Shown piece by piece: positions 1-6,285 of a DNA stretch of 11,557 bases. Source of the DNA: Pseudolabrys sp. (GTDB lineage Bacteria; Pseudomonadota; Alphaproteobacteria; Rhizobiales; Xanthobacteraceae); NCBI GenBank assembly GCA_026125925.1, contig JAHCKF010000071.1, positions 1-11,557 on the forward strand, in the 5' to 3' direction. The position numbers were made by a program, and so were the translations under genes. Numbering within the stretch: position 1 is the stretch's first letter; every line of letters begins with the position of its first letter. The notes under the pieces were generated by a model. That model saw only the letters and a program-made list of their open reading frames with translations. It searched no databases and was not told the origin of the DNA.

Positions 1-244
1 CATCGGCGAACTCGCCTTCCCCATCGCCAAGGCCCATGTCGCGCCGGAGGTGGTGCTGGTCAGCGACGACGACATCCGCCGCGCACAGGCGGCGCTGTGG
101 TCGGTGCTGCGGATCGTGGCCGAGCCGGGCGGCGCCGCCGCCTTTGCCGCGCTGCTGTCGGGCCGGTACCGCCCGGGGCCGGGCGAGCGCGTCGCTATCC
201 TGGTCTGCGGCGGCAATACGACGGCGGTCGATTTCTCGGCTTGA
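1..244 (+). CDS. Threonine/serine dehydratase-like PLP enzyme, C-terminal end (5' truncated)
   Basis: The reading frame is open from base 2 to a TGA at 242-244, so only the last 80 residues are present; the gene starts before the window. The visible part carries EPGGAAAFAALLSG followed by a gap and CGGNTTAVDF, which matches the C-terminal end of fold-type II PLP enzymes of the threonine/serine dehydratase group. In that family the EPGG(A) segment closes the active site and the GGN region lies by the cofactor. The expected reaction is deamination of L-threonine or L-serine to a 2-oxo acid plus ammonia in the cytoplasm. The PLP-binding lysine and the glycine-rich phosphate loop lie outside the window, so the exact substrate (threonine, serine or a hydroxy-aspartate) cannot be decided. 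There is no separate regulatory ACT domain after the catalytic end, which argues against a long biosynthetic IlvA form. GTG at 50 is internal, not a start. Confidence 0.8.
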   Translation, partial: IGELAFPIAKAHVAPEVVLVSDDDIRRAQAALWSVLRIVAEPGGAAAFAALLSGRYRPGPGERVAILVCGGNTTAVDFSA

Positions 245-311
245 TCGGCGGCCGCGGCTGTGGGCATGAAACGCCCCTATTTCCGCCAGATTAGGCTAGC
301 ATCGAAGCGCC

Positions 312-974
312 ATGGCCCAACGCCCGAAAAACCCCGAGCCGCGCCCGCAGCCGCGTCTCTATCTCGTCACGCCGCCGCTCGCCGACGCCGCTGGTTTCGT
401 CCCCGCGCTGACGGCGGCACTGGGCGCCGGCGACGTCGCGGCGGTTCTGGTGCGCCTGACCGAGGCCGACGAGCGCACCCAGATCAACCGCATCAAGGCG
501 CTGGCGCCTGCCGTCCAGGACGCCGGCGCGGCGCTGCTGATCGACGGCCATCCGAACCTGGTCGCCCGCGCGGGGGCCGACGGCGCGCATGCGACGGGCA
601 TCGACGCCGTCACCGAGGCGCTGGAAGCGCTGAAGCCGGACTGGCTGGTTGGCGCGGGCGGCCTGTCCTCCCGGCACGACGCCATGACCGCGGCCGAAGC
701 CGGCTGCGATTACGTCATGTTCGGCGAGAGCGACGCCGAGGGCCGCCGCGCGCCGTTCGACGCGATCCTCGAGCGGGTATCGTGGTGGGCCGAGGTGTTC
801 GAGGCGCCCTGCGCCCCTTATGCCGCCGCGCTGGACGAAGTCGCGCCGCTGGTCGAGGCCGGCGCCGACTTCATGACCGTAGGGCATGATTTCGGCGACT
901 GGATCTGGCGCGACCCGGCTGCCGCGGTCGCGGCGCTGGCGCCGCACCTCAAGCTGCCCGAGGGCGCACTATGA
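312..974 (+). CDS. ThiE-like thiamine phosphate synthase family protein (divergent)
   Basis: A 220-residue cytoplasmic protein of the TIM-barrel thiamine phosphate synthase/TenI superfamily. Visible family landmarks are LYLVTPP near residue 16 (first strand), LLIDG then ADGAHATG (the positions of the ThiE substrate-binding strand and of GVHLGQ), and a VGAGGLSSRHDA segment followed by AGCDYVMFGES (the ThiE GxSxH...GADYVxxG region). True ThiE joins the hydroxymethylpyrimidine and thiazole precursors to make thiamine phosphate. Here the QLRxK motif reads VLVRLT and the PTxTK loop after the YVMFGES strand is missing, so catalytic activity is doubtful. The ATG at 312 is chosen because it is the first in-frame start before the conserved region; its ribosome binding site is weak. 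It begins 67 nt after the dehydratase gene, and its TGA overlaps the ATG of the next gene by 4 nt, implying translational coupling with the Sel1-repeat gene. Confidence 0.75.
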   Translation: MAQRPKNPEPRPQPRLYLVTPPLADAAGFVPALTAALGAGDVAAVLVRLTEADERTQINRIKALAPAVQDAGAALLIDGHPNLVARAGADGAHATGIDAVTEALEALKPDWLVGAGGLSSRHDAMTAAEAGCDYVMFGESDAEGRRAPFDAILERVSWWAEVFEAPCAPYAAALDEVAPLVEAGADFMTVGHDFGDWIWRDPAAAVAALAPHLKLPEGAL

Positions 975-1942
975 GGCTGGCGCGCGTGGCCTTGCTGACG
1001 GCGCTGGTGACGGCGCCGGCATCGACCCTTGCCCAGACCAAAACCCCGCCGCTGCCCCAGCCGTCGCCGATGCCGAACACGGCGGCGCCGGCCGCGAACG
1101 CCGACCTCGCTTACGGCGCCTATCAGCGCGGTTACTTCCTTTCCGCCTTCAACGAAGCGACCAAGCGCGCCAAGGATAACGACCCGGCCGCAATGACACT
1201 GCTCGGCCTGCTCTATGCCAGCGGTCAGGGCGTGCCGCGCGACGATGCCAAGGCGGAGCAGTGGTACAAGCTGGCGGCCGCCAAAGGCGACCGAGACGCC
1301 ATCTTCGCGCTGGCGATGTTCGCGTTCGAAGGCCGCGGCGGCAAGCGCGACACCGCCGAGGGCGCGCGGCTACTCGGCGAAGCCGCCAAGCTCGGCCACC
1401 CGGCCGCCAACTACAATCTCGGCCTGCTGTATCTGCAGGGCCAGCAGTTCGCCCAGGACTTCAACAAAGCCGCCGAGCTGTTCCGGATCGCCGCCAATGC
1501 CGGCAACCCCGAAGCGCAATACGCGCTCGCCATCATGTACAAACAGGGCCGCGGCGTGCCCAAGGATATGAAACAGGCTGCGCTGCTGCTGGCCAGGGCC
1601 TCGATCGCCGGCAATGTCGACGCCATGGTCGAATTCGCCATCATGCAATTCAACGGCGAAGGCACCGAAAAGGACGAAAGCGCCGCCGCCGAAACCTTCG
1701 TCCGCGCGGCGCGCCGCGGTTCGCCGATCGCGCAGAACCGGCTCGCCCGCATTCTCATGGCGGGCCGCGGCATGCCGCCCAACCCGGTCGAAGCCCTGAA
1801 ATGGCATATCGTAGCCAAGGCCGCGGGCGCCGGAGACCCCGAGCTCGACGCCTTCGCCGCCCGGCAGACGCAGCAGGTCCGCGACGACGCCGACAAGGCC
1901 GCCAAGAAATGGATGTCCACCCTCGTCGAGCCGAAGTCGTGA
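971..1942 (+). CDS. Exported Sel1-repeat (tetratricopeptide-like) protein
   Basis: A 323-residue protein with a Sec signal peptide (MRLAR, hydrophobic core, then STLA|Q with likely cleavage after residue 21), a proline/alanine-rich linker at about 24-45, and Sel1-like repeats filling most of the rest. Repeat units start at about residues 71, 107, 143, 179, 215 and 251, an exact 36-residue spacing; typical unit ends are GQGVPRDDAKAEQWYKLAA and GRGVPKDMKQAALLLARA. Sel1 repeats form alpha-solenoids that act as protein-binding scaffolds, often in envelope or signalling assemblies; there is no catalytic motif, so the partner is unknown. The likely location is the periplasm. The start codon overlaps the stop of the ThiE-like gene (ATGA), and GAGGG at 960-964 provides a ribosome binding site 6 nt upstream. 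The gene is followed by a pair of palindromic repeats before the phosphatase gene. Confidence 0.9.
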   Translation: MRLARVALLTALVTAPASTLAQTKTPPLPQPSPMPNTAAPAANADLAYGAYQRGYFLSAFNEATKRAKDNDPAAMTLLGLLYASGQGVPRDDAKAEQWYKLAAAKGDRDAIFALAMFAFEGRGGKRDTAEGARLLGEAAKLGHPAANYNLGLLYLQGQQFAQDFNKAAELFRIAANAGNPEAQYALAIMYKQGRGVPKDMKQAALLLARASIAGNVDAMVEFAIMQFNGEGTEKDESAAAETFVRAARRGSPIAQNRLARILMAGRGMPPNPVEALKWHIVAKAAGAGDPELDAFAARQTQQVRDDADKAAKKWMSTLVEPKS

Positions 1943-1954
1943 GTGCTTCTTGAT

Positions 1955-2075
1955 CTCTCCCCTGAAAGGGGAGGGTCGCTCGCGCAAGCGAGCGGGGTGG
2001 GGTGTTCCCCTGACCCAAATGTGTTAAGCGCCCCATCCGGCCGCCTTCGGCGGCCACCCTCCCCCTGCGGGAGAG
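1955..2075. repeat. Inverted pair of composite palindromic repeats (family 2)
   Basis: Two related palindromic units face each other between the Sel1 and phosphatase genes. The left unit (1955-2002, + orientation) has a hairpin CTCCCC/GGGGAG at 1957-1973, then a 7-bp perfect stem CGCTCGC/GCGAGCG with a GCAA loop at 1977-1994, then GGGTGGGG. The right unit (2031-2075, reversed) shows the same order on the - strand: CTCCC/GGGAG stem, then a 7-bp perfect stem GGCCGCC/GGCGGCC with a 3-nt loop at 2039-2055, then GATGGGG. The units share the outer frame but differ in the inner stem, whose two arms changed together. About 28 nt separates them. The layout resembles dispersed BIME/REP-type intergenic elements. 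An effect on mRNA folding or stability is an inference. Confidence 0.75.
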
Positions 2076-2095
2076 GGATAAGAAAGACTGTTTCG

Positions 2096-2884
2096 ATGCA
2101 TCACTCCGCTCTGCTCAATGTCATGATCGCCGCCGCACGCAAGGCCGCGCGCTCGCTCAAGCGCGATTTCGGCGAGGTCGAGAACCTGCAGGTCTCGCTG
2201 AAGGGCCCGGCCAATTTCGTCTCGGCGGCCGACCGCAAGGCGGAAGAAACGCTGTACGCCGAACTCACCAAGGCGCGGCCCGGTTACGGCTTTCTCGGCG
2301 AGGAAGGCGGCATCCGCGAAGGCGATGACAAGACGCATCGCTGGATCGTCGATCCGCTCGACGGCACCACTAACTTCCTGCACGGCATTCCGCAATTCGC
2401 CATCTCGGTCGCGCTGGAACGCGAAGGCGCCATCGTCGCCGGCCTGGTGTACAATCCGATCACCGAAGAACTGTTCATCGCCGAAAAGGGCAAGGGCTCC
2501 TTTCTCAACGACCGCCGCATTCGCGTCGCCGGCCGCAAGAACCTGCGCGAGGCCGTGCTGGCTTGCGGCCTTGCCCATCTCGGCCATGGCGACCATCCGA
2601 CGGTGAAGCGCGAGACCGCCGCCATGCTCGATCAGGTCGCCGGCCTGCGCCGCTTCGGCGCCGCCGCGCTCGATCTCGCTTTCGTCGCGGCCGGCCGTTT
2701 CGACGGCTACTGGGAACGCAGCCTCAGCGCCTGGGACGTCGCCGCCGGTATCATCCTGGTGCGCGAAGCCGGCGGCTTCGTTTCCGATTGCGATGGTGGC
2801 GACGCCATGCTGGACAAGGGCGAGGTCGCCGCCGGTAACGAGACCATCCGCAAGGAAATCGTCCGGGTGCTGAAGAGCGCTTAA
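2096..2884 (+). CDS. Inositol monophosphatase family protein
   Basis: A 262-residue cytoplasmic protein with the full metal-site pattern of the inositol monophosphatase family: GEE at 68-70, WIVDPLDGTTNFLHG at 83-97 (Asp86, Asp89, Gly90 and Thr91 bind Mg2+ and phosphate) and AWDVAAG at 212-218 (third metal Asp214). Length is normal for the family (about 260). It should hydrolyse a sugar- or inositol-type phosphate with Mg2+; in bacteria such proteins are annotated SuhB-like, and real substrates range from inositol-1-phosphate to fructose-1,6-bisphosphate, histidinol phosphate or PAP. None of these can be chosen from sequence alone. The ATG at 2096 is preferred over the longer in-frame frame from TTG 1943 because that extension would translate the palindromic repeats. 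The ribosome binding site is weak (AAGAAAG about 9 nt upstream). Co-directional with the genes before it. Confidence 0.92.
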   Translation: MHHSALLNVMIAAARKAARSLKRDFGEVENLQVSLKGPANFVSAADRKAEETLYAELTKARPGYGFLGEEGGIREGDDKTHRWIVDPLDGTTNFLHGIPQFAISVALEREGAIVAGLVYNPITEELFIAEKGKGSFLNDRRIRVAGRKNLREAVLACGLAHLGHGDHPTVKRETAAMLDQVAGLRRFGAAALDLAFVAAGRFDGYWERSLSAWDVAAGIILVREAGGFVSDCDGGDAMLDKGEVAAGNETIRKEIVRVLKSA

Positions 2885-3231
2885 TTCCCCCTGCACTCCG
2901 CTCATTCCCACGGAAGCGGGAATCCAGTTAAGGCCAAATCGACTGGCCTCATTTGAGGCAAAGCCTGGGTCCCCGCTTCCGCGAAGACGAGCGGTGGATT
3001 GGGGTTCTGCCGAGTTTGGCGCACAGGCCGTACGCGACACGCTCGCGCCCCGGAATGACCGCACCCCAATTTCAACCCAATCGCGGGATTTAACGTCGCC
3101 GGTTCCGGCCGCGGATGAATTTCGCTTGCCGGCGGTCTGTGCCATATTGGCAGGCAGATGCGGTGCCGGAATCGGCCGGCAGGCCTTATCTTTGTTGCAA
3201 GGATTCGGCCCAGACCACGCCCAGGACGCTT
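2885..3231. other. Intergenic region before the MotA-like gene
   Basis: This 347-bp gap holds the repeat pair at 2898-2994. The rest (about 2995-3231) presumably contains the promoter of the MotA-like gene. I could not identify a convincing -35/-10 pair. A long reading frame on the - strand crosses the region but has no family motif and runs through the repeats, so it is not called. AGGA at 3223-3226 is the ribosome binding site for the ATG at 3232. Confidence 0.5.
2898..2994. repeat. Inverted pair of REP/BIME-like palindromes (family 1, copy A)
   Basis: Two units of one palindromic family in opposite orientation. The unit at 2898-2928, read on the - strand, is CTGGATTCCCGCTTCC followed by GTGGGAATGAGCGG. 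The unit at 2964-2994, on the + strand, is CTGGGTCCCCGCTTCC followed by GCGAAGACGAGCGG. Their CTGG ends face inwards across a 35-nt spacer that itself contains a small hairpin (GCCTCA/TGAGGC, 2946-2959). The second unit has a partly decayed right arm. The same element, in the same arrangement, recurs at 4229-4312. It sits directly after the phosphatase gene stop. Confidence 0.75.
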
Positions 3232-4212
3232 ATGGCCAAAGACATTGACCCGCTCAAATTGTCCTCCCCACGCATATTCCTCTTTCGGATGGCGATCTTC
3301 ATCATCCTGGGCGGGCTGATCGCGTTCCTTCTCTACAAGCAGATTCAGACGGCCTTCATGGCAAATCCGGGCCTGAACGCCGTGATCATCGCCGTGCTGC
3401 TGATCGGCATCGTGCTGGCGATCCGACAGGTCGTGCGGCTCTATCCCGAGATTGCCTGGGTCAATAATTTCCGCCTTGCCGATCCCGGCCTCGCCGTCGA
3501 GCGCCCGCCGGTGCTGCTGGCGCCGATGGCCGCGATTCTCGGTAGCCGCATCGGTCGCATGGCGATGTCGCCGCAACTGATGCGCTCGATCCTCGATTCG
3601 ATCGCTACGCGCCTCGATGAGGCGCGCGATATCCTACGTTATATGACAGGCCTTCTGGTTTTCCTCGGCCTGCTCGGCACCTTCTGGGGCCTCATCGAGA
3701 CCGTGAGTTCTGTCGGCGCCGTGATCCAGGGACTGAAGACGGGCGGCGACGCCGCCTCGACCTTCGACACGTTGCGTGATGGCCTTGCCGCGCCCTTGTC
3801 CGGCATGGGCATCTCATTCTCGTCCTCGCTGTTCGGTCTCGCCGGATCGCTGGTGCTCGGTTTCCTCGATCTGCAATCGAGCCAGGCACAAAACCGCTTC
3901 TACACCGAGTTGGAAGACTGGCTATCCACCACGGTGTCCGACTACACGTCGGAGCCGTCGGGCGCGCCGAGCACCATGCCGTTCGAGATGCGCAGCGCCG
4001 TCGAGAAGCTGCGCGAGGCGGTCGAGCAGACCGGTTCCGGCAAGCAAGCCTCGGTTGCCATGGCCAATCTTGCCGAGGCGATCCAGGGCCTGGTGCACCA
4101 CATGCGCACCGAACAGCAGATGATCCGCGATTGGGTCGATGGCCAGGCCGAGCAGCAGCGCGAGATCAAGAAGCTGCTGGAGGTGATGGTGCGTGAGCGC
4201 GCGGAGCGCTAA
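3232..4212 (+). CDS. MotA/TolQ/ExbB family proton channel protein (stator-like)
   Basis: A 326-residue inner-membrane protein with four predicted membrane segments: about 15-35, 48-68, 137-160 and 192-213. The third begins LRYMTGLLVFLGLLGTFWGL, the signature stretch of the MotA/TolQ/ExbB channel domain, and the fourth contains GMGISFSSSLFGLAGSLVLG, also typical. A cytoplasmic part lies between segments 2 and 3, and a charged, helical tail (about 250-326) follows segment 4. In this family a pentamer of such subunits surrounds a dimer of a MotB/TolR/ExbD-type protein and turns proton (or sodium) flow into movement or force; the next gene encodes such a partner. The start at 3232 has AGGA 5 nt upstream and gives a normal N-terminus; the frame stays open upstream to 3115 but that extension is Cys-rich and unlike the family. 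No flagellar, tolAB or tonB genes are nearby, so the driven process is unknown. Confidence 0.88.
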   Translation: MAKDIDPLKLSSPRIFLFRMAIFIILGGLIAFLLYKQIQTAFMANPGLNAVIIAVLLIGIVLAIRQVVRLYPEIAWVNNFRLADPGLAVERPPVLLAPMAAILGSRIGRMAMSPQLMRSILDSIATRLDEARDILRYMTGLLVFLGLLGTFWGLIETVSSVGAVIQGLKTGGDAASTFDTLRDGLAAPLSGMGISFSSSLFGLAGSLVLGFLDLQSSQAQNRFYTELEDWLSTTVSDYTSEPSGAPSTMPFEMRSAVEKLREAVEQTGSGKQASVAMANLAEAIQGLVHHMRTEQQMIRDWVDGQAEQQREIKKLLEVMVRERAER

Positions 4213-4228
4213 TCGCATCAGAAAAACT

Positions 4229-4312
4229 CCGCTCGTCCTCGCGAAGGCGGGGACCCAGAAGCCCGGAATGCGGAGCTAAAGACTGGATGCCCGCCTCCGC
4301 GGGCATGAGTGG
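4229..4312. repeat. Inverted pair of REP/BIME-like palindromes (family 1, copy B)
   Basis: Second occurrence of the family at 2898-2994, between the MotA-like and MotB-like genes. The unit at 4229-4258, read on the - strand, is CTGGGTCCCCGCCTTC followed by GCGAGGACGAGCGG. The unit at 4283-4312, on the + strand, is CTGGATGCCCGCCTCC followed by GCGGGCATGAGTGG, with a perfect 8-bp stem ATGCCCGC/GCGGGCAT (4287-4306). The CTGG ends again face inwards, here across 24 nt. Because the two flanking genes should be expressed together, the element probably lies within a transcript and could fold, which is an inference. Confidence 0.75.
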
Positions 4313-4351
4313 AGTAAAGAATACGCGCAGAGCGCGGGAGAAGTTTGAACA

Positions 4352-5380
4352 ATGGCCCTTGCGAAATATCGCCGCGGCGACAGCGGGATGAATTACTGGC
4401 CGGGCTTCGTCGACGCGCTGTCGACGCTGATCCTGAGCATCATCTTCATCCTCACCGTGTTCGTCGTTGTGCAGTTCGTGCTGCAGCAGGAAATCTCCGG
4501 CAAGGACACCGCGCTGCAACGCCTCAACGCGCAGATCGCACAACTCACCGAACTATTGTCGATGGAGACCAATTCCAAGGGCGATCTCGAACAGCAGATG
4601 GCGCAACTCCGCGCCTCGCTCGCCACCGCCGAAGCCGACCGTGACAAATTCAAGGGTATCGCCGAGGGCTCCGGCGCCGGGCTGTCCGCGGCACAAGGCA
4701 AGGCCAGCGACCTGGCGAGCCAGCTCGAAGGCGAGAAGAAAGTTTCGGCCCGCGCTTTGGCCCAGGTCGAAATCCTCAACCAGCAGATCGCCGCCTTCCG
4801 CCGCCAGTTGGCTGCGCTCGAAGCAGCGCTCGATGCGTCGGAGAAGAAAGACAAGGAATCGCAGGCGCAAATCGCCAATCTCGGCCAACGCCTCAATCTC
4901 GCGCTGGCCCAGCGCGTCGAGGAACTGAAGAGCTACCGCTCCGACTTCTTCGGCCGGCTGCGCCAGATCATCGGCAACCGGCCCGACATCCGCATCGTCG
5001 GCGACCGCTTCGTGTTGCAATCTGAATTGCTGTTCGACACCGGCAAGGCCGATCTGAAGCCCGAAGCTCTGCCCGAGATCGACAAAATCGCAGCGGCAAT
5101 GGTCGAGATCGGCGCGAAGATTCCGGCGGACATCCCATGGGTGCTGCGCGTCGATGGTCATACCGACATCCGGCCGATCACCGGCGGCATCTACAAATCG
5201 AACTGGGATCTGTCGGCGGCGCGCGCCATCGCCGTGGTGAAATATCTCGCCACCAAGGGCATCGCGCCTCAGCATCTGCTCGCCGCCGGCTTCGGCGAAT
5301 TCCAGCCGATCGACACCGGCACGACGGACGAAGCCTATCGCCGCAACCGCCGCATCGAGTTCAAGCTGACGGAGCGATGA
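4352..5380 (+). CDS. MotB/OmpA-like peptidoglycan-binding stator partner
   Basis: A 342-residue inner-membrane protein with one N-terminal membrane helix (about 17-44), a long Gln/Ala/Leu/Glu-rich predicted coiled coil (about 46-197) and a C-terminal OmpA-like domain (about 215-341). Asp21 in NYWPGFVDALSTLIL sits at the start of the helix, where MotB carries its ion-binding aspartate. The OmpA-like domain shows DGHTD (268-272), NWDLSAARA (284-292) and RRNRRIEF (330-337), the residues that hold the peptide of peptidoglycan in OmpA/MotB/Pal. The protein should pair with the preceding channel protein and anchor the complex to the cell wall; the coiled coil would span the periplasm. GGGAGAAG at 4336-4343 is a good ribosome binding site. 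The coiled coil is longer than the linker in flagellar MotB, so a distinct, non-flagellar role is likely. Confidence 0.88.
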   Translation: MALAKYRRGDSGMNYWPGFVDALSTLILSIIFILTVFVVVQFVLQQEISGKDTALQRLNAQIAQLTELLSMETNSKGDLEQQMAQLRASLATAEADRDKFKGIAEGSGAGLSAAQGKASDLASQLEGEKKVSARALAQVEILNQQIAAFRRQLAALEAALDASEKKDKESQAQIANLGQRLNLALAQRVEELKSYRSDFFGRLRQIIGNRPDIRIVGDRFVLQSELLFDTGKADLKPEALPEIDKIAAAMVEIGAKIPADIPWVLRVDGHTDIRPITGGIYKSNWDLSAARAIAVVKYLATKGIAPQHLLAAGFGEFQPIDTGTTDEAYRRNRRIEFKLTER

Positions 5381-5389
5381 GCTTTTCGC

Positions 5390-5410
5390 CTCTCCCCTTT
5401 GGGGGAGCGG
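5390..5410 (+). repeat. Partial family-2 palindrome (single hairpin)
   Basis: CTCCCC (5392-5397), loop TTTG, GGGGAG (5402-5407) is the same 6-bp stem as the first hairpin of the composite repeat at 1957-1973, again preceded by a C/T-rich start. The inner variable stem and the GGTGGGG end are absent. It lies in the 50-nt gap between the MotB-like stop and the DUF4031 start, where it could act on the transcript as a stem-loop. There is no T run after it, so it is not a classical terminator. Confidence 0.5.
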
Positions 5411-5430
5411 TGACGGAAAGGCAGTAAACA

Positions 5431-5712
5431 ATGTCAGTCTACGTTGACGAACCGATCTGGCGCCGGTGGGACCGCAAATGGTGCCACCTCTTGGCCGACG
5501 ATATCGACGAACTGCACCGATTCGCGCGCGAGCTTGGACTGCACCGGTCGTCCTATCAGGGACCGCCGAAGACAACCAAGCCGCACTACGACCTGACGGC
5601 GGTCGAGCGCGAGCGCGCCCTGCGCTATGGCGCTATCGGCTGCGACCGCTCGACCATCATCGTCGTGTTGCGTGAATTGCAGGCGCAGCTCAAGCGCGCC
5701 GCCGCGGCGTAA
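5431..5712 (+). CDS. DUF4031 domain-containing small protein
   Basis: A 93-residue soluble protein matching the DUF4031 pattern: it opens with MSVYVDEPIW, followed by WCHLLADDIDELHRFARELG (32 residues or so in from the previous motif's end is not needed to see the match), then an SSYQG segment, HYDLT and RERALRYGAIGCD. The function of DUF4031 is not established. The conserved His/Asp/Tyr positions suggest a nucleotide or metal-binding role, but that is only a guess. GGAAAGG at 5415-5421 lies 9 nt before the ATG. The gene begins 50 nt after the MotB-like gene and ends 9 nt before the GNAT gene, so it probably belongs to the same transcript. No signal peptide or membrane segment is present. Confidence 0.82.
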   Translation: MSVYVDEPIWRRWDRKWCHLLADDIDELHRFARELGLHRSSYQGPPKTTKPHYDLTAVERERALRYGAIGCDRSTIIVVLRELQAQLKRAAAA

Positions 5713-5721
5713 TATGGCGCC

Positions 5722-6171
5722 ATGATCGTCACGCTTCGAGACTATCTGCCGGCCGACGAGAACGAGGCCATCGAGTTATGGCGCCGCACCTGGACCGAGC
5801 ACTATCCGCACATCGATTTCGACGCCCGCGTGCCCTGGTGGCGGGAGCGCTGGCGAAAGGAACTGGTCCCAAACGCCCGCATTGTGCTCGCCAATATCGA
5901 TAGCGTGCTGGTCGGGTTCGTCACTGTCGATGCAATGAGCGGTTATCTGGATCAGATCGTGGTCGCGCCAGAGCACTGGGGCGGCGGCATCGCCGCGGCA
6001 TTGCTCGATGAAGCCAAGCGTCTCTCGCCCGGCGGCCTCAGCCTATTGGTCAACAAGGATAACGATCGAGCGATTGCGTTCTATCGCAAGCACGGCTTTG
6101 TCGATGACGGTGAGGACAAGAACCCGGTGTCGGGCATTCCGGTCAGCCGAATGAGGTGGCGGCCGCATTGA
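5722..6171 (+). CDS. GNAT family N-acetyltransferase
   Basis: A 149-residue cytoplasmic acetyltransferase of the GNAT fold. Motif A is at 77-100: LDQIVVAPEHWGGGIAAALL, where GGGIA forms the acetyl-CoA pyrophosphate loop and Trp86 takes the usual Gln/Arg position, a common variant. Motif B is LLVNKDNDRAIAFYRKHGF at 108-126, with the NxxAxxFYxxxGF signature. The N-terminal half (LRDYLPADENEAIELWRRTW) is the normal first strand and helix. It should transfer an acetyl group from acetyl-CoA to an amine; the substrate cannot be read from the sequence. The ATG lies 9 nt after the stop of the DUF4031 gene, which suggests co-transcription. The gene runs convergently toward the pilin gene on the other strand. 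Confidence 0.9.
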   Translation: MIVTLRDYLPADENEAIELWRRTWTEHYPHIDFDARVPWWRERWRKELVPNARIVLANIDSVLVGFVTVDAMSGYLDQIVVAPEHWGGGIAAALLDEAKRLSPGGLSLLVNKDNDRAIAFYRKHGFVDDGEDKNPVSGIPVSRMRWRPH

Positions 6172-6239
6172 ATTTTATGTCGGCGTGAAAATCGGTTGGC
6201 ATAACGAAAAGCAGCAATGTGAGAGCGCAGCGGCAGGAA

Positions 6240-6271
6240 GGGGGACCGCCCCTGTTCACAAGCGGCCCCCC
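6240..6271. terminator. Possible bidirectional hairpin between convergent GNAT and pilin genes
   Basis: A stem GGGGG-A-CCGC (6240-6249) pairs with GCGG-C-CCCCC (6262-6271), nine pairs with one A/C mismatch and a 12-nt loop. It lies between the GNAT stop (6171) and the pilin stop (6286) of two convergent genes, where a shared terminator is expected. Neither side has a clear T run, so factor-independent termination is uncertain. Confidence 0.4.
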
Positions 6272-6285
6272 TAATTCCGCCCCGC

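Noticed and set aside
1943..2095. N-terminal extension of the phosphatase from TTG 1943
   Set aside because: It would translate the palindromic repeat pair and lacks family similarity; ATG 2096 gives the normal length.
2024..3145. Long open frame on the - strand opposite the phosphatase gene
   Set aside because: It is antisense to a gene with full catalytic motifs, crosses two repeat elements, and has no recognisable motif; GC-rich codon bias opens such frames.
3115..3231. Upstream N-terminal extension of the MotA-like protein
   Set aside because: The added 39 residues are Cys-rich and unlike the family, while the ATG at 3232 has its own AGGA site.
4553..5575. Long open frame on the - strand opposite the MotB-like gene
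   Set aside because: It is the antisense shadow of a gene with clear OmpA-like and coiled-coil features and shows no family signature.
3232..6171. Zorya-type anti-phage defence operon
   Set aside because: The two membrane proteins resemble ZorA and ZorB only at the general stator level. No ZorC, ZorD helicase/nuclease or ZorE gene follows, and the channel protein lacks the long ZorA tail.
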